DNA from: Cordylochernes scorpioides
Taxonomy: Eukaryota > Arthropoda > Arachnida > Pseudoscorpiones > Chernetidae
Direction of reading: 5' to 3'
Assembly (NCBI GenBank): GCA_030710605.1
Contig: CP092880.1
Span: 6,063,166 to 6,127,165 of the forward strand
Length of the DNA: 64,000 nucleotides
Program-made: the position numbers and the translations under genes
Notes under the pieces: generated by a model
Seen by the model: only the letters and a program-made list of their open reading frames with translations
The model's database searches: none
What the model was told of the DNA's origin: nothing
Shown: piece after piece, positions 31,967-41,509 of the stretch
Numbering within the stretch: the first letter of the stretch is position 1
How the letters are laid out: every line of letters starts with the position of its first letter

Positions 31967-32182
31967 AAAAAGCATATATTGGATTGAATAAAATATTTAT
32001 TTGCCAATATTTCGGTTGGCTGAACGCCAACCTTTATCAAGGCATTACATTTTTGTATAAACAAACTCAGCGCCGCATAGTGTTTGTGTATACAAAAATG
32101 TAATGCTTCGATAAAGGTTGGCGTTCAGCCAACTGAAATATTGGCAATAAATATTTTATTCAATCCAATATATGCTTTTTTA
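31967..32182. repeat. Foldback element with hammerhead-like arms (copy 2)
   Basis: Inverted arms with ccaatatttcggttggctga and its complement. In the left arm (- strand) the sequence reads GCC-UUGAUAA-AGGUUGGC-GUUCA-GCCAAC-CGAAA-UAUU-GGC, so the outer GCC/GGC can form stem I. The core changes are as in copy 1. The spacer has its own small inversion (acatttttgtat). Confidence 0.65.
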
Positions 32183-32221
32183 AAGGTCAAAGACTCTTCC
32201 AGTAAGATATATCAAGTGAGA

Positions 32222-32735
32222 AGTTTCAGAAGTTGAGTTTCTTTTAATTGTAAAACATTACAAGCTTTCGGGCAATGCCCTTCTACAGGAAAAATAAAAA
32301 CAAAAATTAAAGGTAAATTAAGGTAACTAAACAACTGAGAATTAAACAATTTAAATTTATTTAATTGTAAAACATTACAAGCTTTCGGGCAATGCCCTTC
32401 TACAGGAAAAATAAAAACAAAAATTAAAGGTAAATTAAGGTAACTAAACAACTGAGAATTAAACAATTTAAATTTATTTAATTGTAAAACATTACAAGCT
32501 TTCGGGCAATGCCCTTCTACAGGAAAAATAAAAACAAAAATTAAAGGTAAATTAAGGTAACTAAACAACTGAGAATTAAACAATTTAATAAATTTAAATT
32601 GTTTAATTCTCAGTTGTTTAGTTACCTTAATTTACCTTTAATTTTTGTTTTTATTTTTCCTGTAGAAGGGCATTGCCCGAAAGCTTGTAATGTTTTACAA
32701 TTAAAAGAAACTCAATCTTCTGAAACTTCTTACTT
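32222..32735 (-). repeat. 117-bp tandem monomers with a hammerhead-like motif, plus an inverted copy
   Basis: Three identical 117-bp units (gctttcggg at 32264, 32381, 32498) are followed by one inverted unit (about 32600-32710). Each holds, on its coding strand, CUGUAGA-AGGGC-AUU-GCCC-GAAAGCUUGU: a perfect stem II and GAAA, but A6 changed to U. Tandem monomers of this size with a hammerhead-like motif match the retrozyme layout. The 123-codon open frame across it exists because 117 is divisible by 3. Confidence 0.65.
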
Positions 32736-32859
32736 GATATATGTCTTTTTATTATCTAATATATATATGAGGAATAAATGTTTGTGGCTGTATGGAAGAA
32801 ACGGTGTGTCACTTGGAATTTGGAAACTTGGAAAAACTTTGTTTTTCACACATATATGT

Positions 32860-33233
32860 GTGGAAGCAATGGTCGCCTCTCCCGTCAAAATAAACGTCAG
32901 AATCTGACGGGATCTAATGGAATCCTCACAATCTACCAAAGAGGTGTTTTTCTGGCAATGTGGCTGGGCCAAATCTATTGGCAAAACATAGATGGAAAAT
33001 TTGCCGGGAGGAATTCCATTAGATCCCGTGTGGATCTCATGGAATAAAGTCCGCCCTAGACTGACGAGGGCCATTAGCCCGAAACCATGGTCTCTAGGTG
33101 GGCGCTTATCAGTTTGCCAAAGTTGGTGTTGTGGCTTTGTCACCGACCCGATGCCGCTAGTTGCGGCGACGGTCAATAGATGGCGTCAGATTCTGACGTT
33201 TATTTTGACGGGAGAGGCGACCATTGCTTCCAT
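32860..33233 (+). mobile_element. Foldback element carrying a canonical hammerhead ribozyme
   Basis: Near-perfect terminal inverted repeats of about 47 bp (ggaagcaatggtcgcctctc ... and complement, 32862-32908 and 33184-33233) enclose about 275 bp with the ribozyme at 33055-33098. Related copies: 33889-33965 (end only), 55190-55525, 61105-61785. The recurring words are gggagaggcg, tctagttttgacg and gccgggagg. Confidence 0.7.
33055..33098 (+). ncRNA. Hammerhead ribozyme, canonical
   Basis: CCUAGA (33055-33060), CUGACGA (33061-33067), stem II GGGC-CAUUA-GCCC (33068-33080), GAAA (33081-33084), CC-AU-GG with U16.1 and C17 (33085-33092), UCUAGG (33093-33098). Stem I pairs 6/6 and can extend with the outer GCCC/GGGC past a bulge. 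Stem II pairs 4/4, and stem III pairs with a 2-base loop. Every invariant base is right and the cleavage triplet is GUC. This is the best ribozyme in the window. Confidence 0.88.
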
Positions 33234-33571
33234 GGATTGATTTCTTCCCGGCAAATTTTCCATCTATATATATGTGCATAGATGGATTTTTCCTTTCCGG
33301 GAAGAAATTGATCTATAAAACCTAGAGCGTCTCTCCCGTAAAAGGTTCACATCCAGGCAGGCTTTGGGCTCGAAAAACATACATTTTGGTTAGTAGCTCG
33401 TAAAACCATATTCTTTCACGTCAAAACTAGAACCCATCTATTGGCCTGTGGTAGATGTTTTTTGAAGAAATAGCCTTAGCCTTCTTTTTATCAAATTAAT
33501 TATTTTTTATTTAAATACAAACTGACAAATTAAAATGGTGGCTAATATTTACATCTACCAAACGAACTCAT

Positions 33572-33604
<33 letters not shown>

Positions 33605-34419
33605 ATGGCCTATCCGGACCAGGACAACATCTATTTTTAATATTGATTTCAACACCTGATCTTTTTATCTTTTATTTTTTTATTTCGTTTTTTAATATAT
33701 ATATATATATAGAACTTCTATATTTTCAGGTCACAGAGTTATCTCAAAAAAAAAAACAAACAAATTATTATTCATTTTAAAATAAAACACCGTGAAGTAT
33801 TATTATTTTGCATATTCATTATTCAATAAAAATATAGTTTTTAAACACTTTTAAAATATTACAAGTCAAAAAATGAAGAGCACGACTACAGGCCATCGTC
33901 GCAAACTGGGTGGCGTCTAGTTTTGACGTCTATTTTGACGGTAGAGGTGCTCTATGCTTTTATTAGATTATTAAGAGAGAGAGAGATGCCAAATTCTTTT
34001 CTCGCTCAACAAGACAAAGAAAAATAAATACAAAAATCTTTATTATGACCTTTTGGTCTTATAAAGATTCTCAGAGTATAAGAGGGTATAAACAGGAATA
34101 ACAATCAGCAATGGTATTTACATTGTATCAAATAGAGGGAAGAAAGAAAGGTCTTGGTATAAACTTATATACAAGCAATAGAGAACAAGCAGTTAAAGAA
34201 GAATAAATAGGAGAAGTTTTAAGTTATGACAATTCTCACCCCGCTAATATCTGAAGGCAGTTTGAGTTTTTTTGTTAATGCCTCCCTAAATCTCTGGACC
34301 ATCGACTTTCTACCTTTTTGCTGGACATGAGAATATGTGGGTAGGTGTTAGTTCCACACCAGGATCATTGTTGCATTGTCCTAGTTTGTAACTAACATCT
34401 ACCCACATATTATCATGCC
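33234..34419. other. AT-rich spacer with (at)n tracts and an element end
   Basis: TA microsatellites at about 33571-33600 and 33695-33710. The segment 33889-33965 is a lone end of the hammerhead foldback family (gtctagttttgacgtct). The part 34020-34200 resembles the LINE-tail-like repeat at 24830 and 36150. No gene. Confidence 0.45.
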
Positions 34420-35110
34420 AAGTAATGGCCACAGTCTTGCAGAAAATTGACATGGATCCAGAACAGCAGCTTTTCACACCCAAGATAGAGGACATTGCTG
34501 CTGCTGTGATAGAGATGCATGAAGAAATCTGAGGCTCTTCATTGGACACAACAATAACAGAAAATTGGTATGGATCCAGAACAGCAGCTTTTCACACCCA
34601 AGATAGAGGACATTGCTGCTGCTGTGATAGAGATGCATGAAGAAATCTGAGGCTCTTCATTGGACACAACAATAACAGAAAATTGGTATGGACACAGAAC
34701 AGCAGCTTTACACACTCAAGATAGAGGACATTGCGACTGCAGTGATAGAGATGCATGAAGAAATCTGAGGCTCTTCATTGGACACGACAACAACAACAGA
34801 AAATTGACATGGACCCAGAGCAGCAGCTTTACACACCCAAGATATAGAACATTACGACTGCTGCGATAGAGATGTATAGAGGCATCTGAGGCTCTTCATT
34901 GGACACAGCAGTTTTACACACCCAAGATAGAGGACATTGCGACTGCTGTGATAGAGATGAAGGGGACATTTGAGGCTCTTCATTGGACACGACAACAGAA
35001 AATTGACATGGACCCAGAACAGCAGCTTTACACACCCAAGATAGAGTACACTGCTGTGATAGAGATGTATGGAGACATCTGAGGCTCTTCATTGGACACA
35101 ACAACAACAA
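34420..35110. repeat. 118-bp tandem array, about six copies
   Basis: Units start near 34441, 34559, 34677 and 34798, with later deleted versions (gaaaattgacatggatccag, agatagaggacattgc, tgaggctcttcattggacac). A single reversed unit lies at 40675-40790. Confidence 0.85.
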
Positions 35111-35655
35111 CCTTTCTTGTTGAGTAAAATCAAAAAGACATTAATGGATTCTTGTCTAACAATGGAATTAAGGAGCGAGCGTTATCTCCAAACCTAAATC
35201 CTTCCTAGATACTGATTGGTATTTAACTCCTTACGTCCACAAAGAACAAAAAACGGACAATAAATTGAGTAGAAAGGAATGATGGCTTATGCTCGCGGGA
35301 AGATAAAACTTACATCGTGTTGGATCAATTACAAATTATTCGTCTAATAACCTTCGTAACCTAAACTTTATAAAACAAGTCGGTGGACGAGTGGGTAACA
35401 CTCTCGATTCCCGACAGTCATGAACCAGGATTGAATCTCGCGTTAACATTTTGTTTAATATTGTTGCGTTGTTGGTTAACAAAGAATAACTTCCGTAGGT
35501 ACAAAGGATCTTTAGGACTTTATTTAAGCCTAATCTATAAAATAATTACATAAGAGTGCAAAAATAAAGCAATAATGAAGAAAACAGCAGTTACAAACTC
35601 ACCAACTGCAGCACAGTGAGGGAAAGCAGGAGCAGAACAGGAGACAGAAGTTCGT

Positions 35656-35675
35656 AGAACCTTCTAGAATCTTCC
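35656..35675. promoter_or_regulatory. Heat-shock element array (4 perfect units)
   Basis: GAAccTTCtaGAAtcTTC: four consecutive nGAAn/nTTCn pentamers in perfect phase, the binding form for trimeric heat-shock factor. A further TTC precedes it by one extra base. It lies downstream of the TATA-like box in LTR orientation. Confidence 0.6.
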
Positions 35676-35915
35676 AGGAAGCACACCGGCGTCGGCGGTA
35701 AGCAGCAGTCCGACTTCTTGAGACAGCAGCTTGCTTGGAGTACACTACGTAGCTTCGTTCTTCTCCCCTTGCATGAGTTCCTCATCCATATATATCCCGG
35801 AGTAGATTTTTCCAGAACGGTCATGGTTGGTTAGCCAATCAGAAAGCCGCCAGCGCTGAGCATTGCGCAATCGCTACTGATTGGCCAATCAGTTGTTCTC
35901 CGATTTTTCTACATT

Positions 35916-35930
35916 TTTCTAGAACGTTCT
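35916..35930. promoter_or_regulatory. Heat-shock element (3 perfect units)
   Basis: TTCtaGAAcgTTC in perfect phase, with more TTC/GAA words on its right (35937-35948). It lies upstream of the TATA-like box in the LTR's own (-) orientation, the usual place for an activating element. Confidence 0.6.
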
Positions 35931-36063
35931 AAAACATTCTCTTCTGGAATGCGCCATTTTTCTTTTTACGTAACAATATAAACAATAACCTTCGCATATT
36001 ATTCATTGTTGCATTTATCATAAACTAGGTTGCTCTTGTTGAGCGGTACCTAATAAAGTGATT

Positions 36064-37430
36064 TTGAACCGAACCTAAACTTACCTAAATCTAACCTTAC
36101 CCTACCCAACCTGTGAACCTTACCTAACCTAACCTGAACCTAACCTTACCAACAACAACAAAAAGCTTTATTAAAACTTTTTAGTCTTACACAGATTCTC
36201 CAAGCAGAAATGTAGGATACATACAGGAAAAACAGTAATAGCACCTTAATTGTAATATGATATTTTTATATACAGAAAAATTACATAAAGACAATCAAGC
36301 TAATATATTAGTTTGGGTAAATTGGAGGAAAGGAAATTTATTGTACATGGGATTTACCACGGATTCACCGCGCAAATGAAGGTATAAAAGCAAAAAATAA
36401 TCACAATCAATATTGAGATAATGAAATTTATACATTGTAATTAAGATAATTGAGCTTATAAACAGATTTGAAAGGACCTAACCTGAGCCTCCTTACCTTA
36501 CCTAACCTGAACCTTACCTGGCCTAATCTGAACCTTACCATACCTGACCTAATCTGAACCTCACCTTACCTGAACCTTACCTTACCTGACCTAATCTGAA
36601 CCTCACATTACCTGAACCTTACTTTACCTGGCCTAATCTGAACCTTACCTTACCTAACCTGAACCTTACCTGGCCTAATCTGAACCTTACCATACCTGAC
36701 CTAATCTGAACCTTACTTTACCCAAAACCTGAACCTAACCTAAATCATATATTACCTAACCTGAACCTTACCTGGCCTAATCTGAACCTCACCTTACCAT
36801 ACCTGATCTAATTTGAACCTTACTTTACCCAAAACCTGAACCTAACCTAAATCATATATTACCTAACCTGAACCTTACCTGGCCTAATCTGAACCTCACC
36901 TTACCTGAACCTTACCATACCTGATCTAATTTGAACATTACTTTACCCAAAACCTGAACCTAACCTAAATTATATATTACCTAACCTGAACCTAACCTAA
37001 ATCATATATTACCTAACCTGAACCTAACCTAAATCATATATTACCTAACCTGAACCTAACCTAAATCATATATTACCTAACCTGAACCTAACCTAAATCA
37101 TATATTACCTAACCTGAACCTAACCTAAATCATATATTACTCAACATGAACCTAATCTAAATCATATATTACCTAACCTGAAACTAACCTAAATCATATA
37201 TTACCTAACCTGAACCTAACCTAAATCATATATTACTCAACATGAACCTAATCTAAATCATATATTACCTAACCTGAACCTAACCTAAATCATATATTAC
37301 CTAACCTGAAACTAACCTAAATCATATATTACCTAACCTGAACCTAACCTAAATCATATATTACCTAACCTGAACTTAACCGACCCTAAACCATATATTA
37401 CTCAACATGAACCTAATATAAATTAAATAT
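36064..37430. repeat. CCTAA-rich satellite with 32-bp units, interrupted
   Basis: It opens with irregular cctgaaccttacc..cctaatctg phrases, is interrupted at about 36155-36475 by a retroelement-tail-like insert, and settles into regular 32-bp units (cctaacctgaacctaacct, then aaatcatatatta). The unit contains the arthropod telomere motif CCTAA several times without being a pure telomere repeat, so it is an interstitial, telomere-like satellite. Confidence 0.85.
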
Positions 37431-37439
37431 ATTTTCACG

Positions 37440-37970
37440 TAGAGAGAAAAATGAGGGAAGATCAACGTAAAGATGACGAAGCAACTTAATTTGATTCAGT
37501 CACCTCCTTATTTACACAAGACTCATTGTGTGACGGTGACCACATCACCACATTAGCCGCACCGTGCTGGGGATAGGATGATACAGGTCGGCAACTGGTG
37601 CTAGTTATTTGGTGGAGATGCTGGGTAAATTAGGGAAGTCAAACTGAAGATCGCCGAAAAGACCTTGAGGCCATGGGTGCTGTGATCTACATTTTCGGAG
37701 ACTGACTCCAGGATTCCACCGACGTGTCAAAGCCAAGACTTCCCTCCAAGATGACGATGTCCCTATAGACGATACGACGACAAAGCCTCTTTTCACGCCG
37801 CAAGAAATAGGACGCAAAGGTACTAGGGACAAATTTCCAAGACTTCGATGGAATCCTTGGCAGAAGCACGTCAGATCAATGTCAGTAACTACAATAATTG
37901 CTAGCTGTGGGTCACAGCTCCCTTAGGAGAGAAGCTATGTAACAAAGTATTTATTATTTTTATTAACAGA
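37440..37970. other. Mixed stretch with a 43-bp segment shared with the Penelope 5' flank
   Basis: gctgtgatctacattttcgg at 37679-37722 recurs at 53890-53932. The - frame here (37687-37869) is open and basic but not recognised. It may be part of an old element. Confidence 0.35.
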
Positions 37971-37974
37971 CTGG

Positions 37975-38115
37975 TCATTTTTATGTTTATATATTTGCTA
38001 CTCTGTAAATTCCCCTCGTGGCTTATCTTTTGTTTACCATTCATAGTTTGCTCTGGCCTGAAATAAATTGTTATCTCATCCCGAAGTTGTTCTCCCCTAA
38101 TTTTCCACGTGGCAA
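37975..38115. repeat. Dispersed repeat, LTR-like end (copy 2)
   Basis: Same as 26541-26690 and same orientation: tgctactctgtaaattccc ... ttttccacgtggcaatat. Confidence 0.5.
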
Positions 38116-38296
38116 TATAGAGTGGTGATGGAGGTTCTGTCTGTAGACGACGGAATCTACCTAAATCTCCCTCTAATGATTGTTTGAACAGCGATAGAGA
38201 AAGGCGAACAGTTCGTCCAGTACATGTAGCAGTCAACATGGGATGTTGTATCTACATACCGAAACTGAAGACGCTGCGCAGAAGAGAATTCGCTAC

Positions 38297-38302
38297 TTTA
38301 TT
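38297..38302 (-). terminator. Polyadenylation signal of the PDCD5 exon
   Basis: AATAAA on the - strand starts about 9 bases after the TGA stop, the same tight arrangement as in the UBR gene. Confidence 0.6.
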
Positions 38303-38310
38303 TCACAACA

Positions 38311-38694
38311 TCAGTCGCTGTCATCCAGCTGCAGACGGCGATGTCGGGGTGGCCGTGGAGTCCCACTGTCCCCCATATGTCGCAGGATGTCCACCAGCTG
38401 GCTGTCGGTCAGTCGCTCCCGTACCTCTCCCCGCTGGATCATCCCTAGTACAACGTTCTCCGCCCGCCGTCCTCTCTCGGCATTGGCTCGCTGGATGAGA
38501 GCAAGCCGTGCTCGGGCATCCTGCGTCAGGAAGCCGGCTAGTAGCTCATTCCTCTTAGACAACTCCTCGTCATCCTGCTGTCGTATGTCGCCTCCTTCTG
38601 GTTGGAACATCTTTACTTGGTGCTGGGAGTTGCTGAAAGTGAGATCGCGTGGCATGAATGCTCGTGACTGATCGATCGCGCTGGATTGCTTCAT
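38311..38694 (-). CDS. PDCD5: PDCD5 (TFAR19) homologue, C-terminal exon
   Basis: PDCD5 is a small helical protein of nucleus and cytosol that binds the CCT chaperonin and TIP60 and promotes apoptosis (family knowledge). The signature is clear: NELLAGFLTQDARARLALI (family NSILxQVLxQxARARLxxL), then RAENVVLGMIQRGEV (family VENxLxQMARxGQL), LVDILRHM, and a C-terminus RHRRLQLDDSD that matches the basic-then-DSDED tail. The first 30 or so codons of the open frame do not look like the usual N-terminal helix. A likely acceptor (ctcactttcag) would start the exon at 38632, phase 2. The N-terminal exon should lie at higher coordinates and was not found. GC-rich coding sequence and the nearby AATAAA argue for a live gene, but a 5'-truncated retrocopy cannot be excluded. 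Confidence 0.75.
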   Translation of the reverse strand: MKQSSAIDQSRAFMPRDLTFSNSQHQVKMFQPEGGDIRQQDDEELSKRNELLAGFLTQDARARLALIQRANAERGRRAENVVLGMIQRGEVRERLTDSQLVDILRHMGDSGTPRPPRHRRLQLDDSD

Positions 38695-38959
38695 TGCTCA
38701 AGGAAATAACACAAATTAACAAGAACCACTTATGTAATGTACAAATATATTTACATATTAACAACAGAAATAGGCGTTTAATTATAATACATTTCGTCAT
38801 ACATAGTGCTAAGACGACCACCGAAAAAATATTCATTTATTTACATATTTCTTTATTATTAAAATATTCAGTTGAAGAAGAAGATGGCAATTGCTCTACA
38901 ATTTTTTCATATAGTATTTCGTTAGTATAGTGCGACAAAAACAAAAAAAGAAAACTTAT

Positions 38960-39024
38960 TTGGAAAACCATGTAAAAGCGAAAACGTGTAAAACAAGTAC
39001 CGTGTAAATCGGGGGATAGGTGTA
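38960..39024. mobile_element. Right end of the second pogo/Tigger-like MITE family
   Basis: ccgtgtaaatcgggggatag followed by GTGTA, preceded by the family words ggaaaaccatgtaaaagcg. Only one end is present. Confidence 0.6.
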
Positions 39025-39082
39025 CTGGTAAATAAACACGTTATGATGTGATCCCCAACATAACTTTCTTCAATAAAAATAT

Positions 39083-39397
39083 ATGCTAAATATTGATACT
39101 ATCAGCGCAAAATTCTCTATTCAACTCGTCAGCGTAGTTCAGACTATACCTCTACGTCCGGAATATGGTCATAAAGGCTTCCTGAGAAATCAAGAAATGG
39201 GTAAGGAAATTTTGCATAATTACGCTATTCACGAACCTAGTTCTCACCATATAGCAAACAAAGTTCTAAAAATAGAAATTAAAAAAGACAAATTGCAATG
39301 TTCTTCTTTATTATATATTCAACAAGCTTTGGAACGTCAAAGCTTCCTCATGTCTTCCTCTATCAGAAGAATTAAGGCCCGAAAGTTTATCGAATAA
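39083..39397 (+). other. Open frame of 104 codons, unrecognised
   Basis: The second half (KIEIKKDKLQCSSLLYIQQ, then SSIRRIKARKFIE-stop) looks protein-like in composition. The first third overlaps a reversed retrozyme-like relict (39100-39225 with CUGACGAG on the - strand). No family is recognised. It could be an element-borne or chance frame. Confidence 0.15.
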
Positions 39398-39442
39398 TTA
39401 AAAAATAACATTATAATTCGTCTTTGTTACTTTTATTACGTA

Positions 39443-40244
39443 CACTCATGGACAAACCACTTAAGGAAGTTGTACCTTTTACCATGTATATCGGTATTCA
39501 GACAATAACTCTGAAAGATATTACAGTGACCTTTATTGAAGACACACGAGATAACCAATATACACTCATGGACAAACCACTTAAGGAAGTTGTACCTTTC
39601 AGCATGTATATCGGGATTGAGACAATAACTCTGAAAGATATTACAGTGACCTTTATTGAAGACACACGAGATAACCAATATACACTCATGGACAAAACTT
39701 AAGGAAGTTGTACCTTTCAGAATGTATATCGGGATTCAGACAATAACTCTGAAAGATAGTACAGTGACCTTTATTGAAGACACACGAGATAACCAATATA
39801 CACTCATGGACAAAACTTAAGGAAGTTGTACCTTTCAGCATGTATATCGGGATTCAGACAATAACTCTGAAAGATAGTACAGTGACCTTTATTGAAGACA
39901 CACGAGATAACCAATATACATTCATTAACAAAACTTAGGAAGTTGTACCTTTTAGCATGTATATCGGGATATATATTCAGACAATAACTCTGAAAGTTAT
40001 TACCATACTTTTATTGAAGACACACGAGATAACCAATATACACTCATGGACAAACCACTTAAGGAAGTTGTACCTTACAGCATGTATATCAGGATTCAGA
40101 CAATAACTGAAAGATATTACAGTGACCTTTATTGAAGACACACGAGATAACCAAGTGAGAAAAAAATTACTTGTCTCCTTCAAAAAAATAGATGACTAGC
40201 GATTTTAAAGATTTTCCCACTTTCTTAAGTTTTATCCTTGAGTG
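39443..40244. mobile_element. Tc1-like MITE with about six tandem left-end units
   Basis: Units begin TACACTCATGGACAAA at 39441, 39561, 39679, about 39798, about 39916 and 40039. One right end (cttaagttttatccttgagt) precedes TA at 40245-40246. Open frames on both strands (39424-39702 +, 39436-39678 -) come from the repeat. Confidence 0.85.
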
Positions 40245-40674
40245 TATTTTCAAGGATCTTTAGATTGAAAACCTATTTATATTCACACAGGGGCCAATAT
40301 CAGGATATGTCGTGATGTCAAAGAATGGTGACAACTCCCAGCTAAATGACGATGACATTTGAATCGAGACTCAGCAAGGAAGCTGCTGTCCAGCCGGATA
40401 TAAGCCAACTCGTTCTGCTGGTTGTCATGTCTAAATAAAGCCTGGGGTCAAAGGTCCATATTCTCCTCTAATTCCGACCCGCACGATATTTCTGACCTAT
40501 GGATGATCAACCATGGCATCCTGATTACCAGTCTAGTTTTTTTTTTCTGTGCTAACCACTGGCTTGTTGTGTTATACATATTTCATACTATGTAAATATA
40601 ATCCGTGTATGCGAAACAAATAGACTATGCAAATTTTTCTCTAAAAGAACTAATTTACATAATCTCTGTGTGTA

Positions 40675-40790
40675 TTGTTGTTGTCGTCGTGTCCAATAAA
40701 GAGCCTCATATGTCTCCATACATCTCCATCACAGCAGCAGCAATATCCACTATATCTTCATTGGAAAATGGGTGCCGTTGCCACGTTAGT
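40675..40790 (-). repeat. Single unit of the 118-bp family
   Basis: Reverse of the 34420-35110 unit (gtgtccaataaagagcctca, ctccatcacagcagcagcaa). A run of about 18 C follows at 40870-40890. Confidence 0.65.
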
Positions 40791-41010
40791 CACCTTGGAA
40801 CGAACCAGAATTTGGTCAAATATTCCAAGGGTCCAGGGGAGACCGCAGGGAGGTGTGGTCGGACTTCTCCCTCCCCCCCCCCCCCCCCCCTCTGTGTGTA
40901 TTGTTGACACCATATGAAATTGATTCTTCCCAGACTAATGTTTCACCATGACAGTTTAGATTTTGATGAGTGAAAAGAAAAACCTCAGCTATATGAACAA
41001 CTTTATTTCA

Positions 41011-41052
41011 CCGACGTTTCAGGGAACACCATTCCCCGCCCATGACAGGTAG
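41011..41052 (-). ncRNA. Decayed hammerhead of Penelope type
   Basis: On the - strand: ACCUGUCAUGGGC, then GGGGAAUGGUGUUCCC hairpin, then UGAAACGUCGGUG. The GAAACGUC half and stem II are typical of minimal Penelope/retrozyme hammerheads. The CUGAUGA half has become CUGUCA, so it should be inactive. Confidence 0.5.
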
Positions 41053-41299
41053 GCTGCCTCTTAAACATTTGAAAGGAGTAGAATATTTGAAAGTAATGGG
41101 GCTTATTCACGGGTGCTTTAAAAGTTTTCATGACACACAATTAACGAGTCAAAATTCAACAATATATTGAAAAATAATGTAACAGGAATCATATTTTACG
41201 TTAACACATATATAAAAACTATAATCGTTAAAGTATTTTTAAAATCTCCAATATTAAAAAATGAATATTTTAATAATATATTCACTCTATAATATAAAT

Positions 41300-41470
41300 A
41301 TAAGATTCAAAACTATTTTAAAGGCGTAAGATTCTTTTTGATATTAAACAATTTCTACTGCCCTTACTGCAATGGAAAAATTAATGAGAGGGCCATTGCA
41401 GTAAGGGCAGTAGAAATTGTTTAATATAAAAAAGAATCTTACGCCTTTAAAATAGTTTTGAATTTTGATA
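41300..41470. mobile_element. Foldback MITE, arms of about 75 bp
   Basis: Arms run from ttcaaaactattttaaaggc to cttactgcaatgg and back in near-perfect inversion around a 14-bp centre. End words match 26385-26430 and 63236-63495, so it is a hairpin derivative of the permuted-motif repeat that keeps ends but not the core. Confidence 0.75.
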
Positions 41471-41509
41471 ACAGATGGCGCGCTAGTGCATCACATTATA
41501 AATATAAGA

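Larger units (their letters stand above)
35462..35975 (-). mobile_element. Solo LTR with heat-shock elements
   Basis: It starts TGTTGCG and ends CGTAACA (TG...CA), is flanked by ATAT (35458-35461, 35976-35979) and interrupts a SINE whose empty form is known from other copies. On the - strand it reads like an LTR: tatatatgg (TATA-like), then a leader, then taaataaagtcc (poly-A signal) near the end. It is gypsy- or Pao-like by size (514 bp) and target duplication; no internal coding part remains. Two arrays of alternating GAA/TTC blocks lie inside. Confidence 0.75.
35378..36067 (+). mobile_element. tRNA-derived SINE, family B, split by a solo LTR
   Basis: The head (agtcggtggacgag..gtaacactctcg) is at 35378-35461. 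The tail (gttgctcttgttgagcggta) resumes at 35976. The LTR between them is a later insertion. Confidence 0.75.

Noticed and set aside
32212-32583. 123-codon repetitive frame
   Set aside because: Follows from a 117-bp unit with no stop in one frame; the unit is a non-coding hammerhead-like monomer.
39424-39702. Open frames on both strands in the Tc1-like MITE arrays
   Set aside because: Unit-derived, ending wherever unit length changes; no start or splice context.
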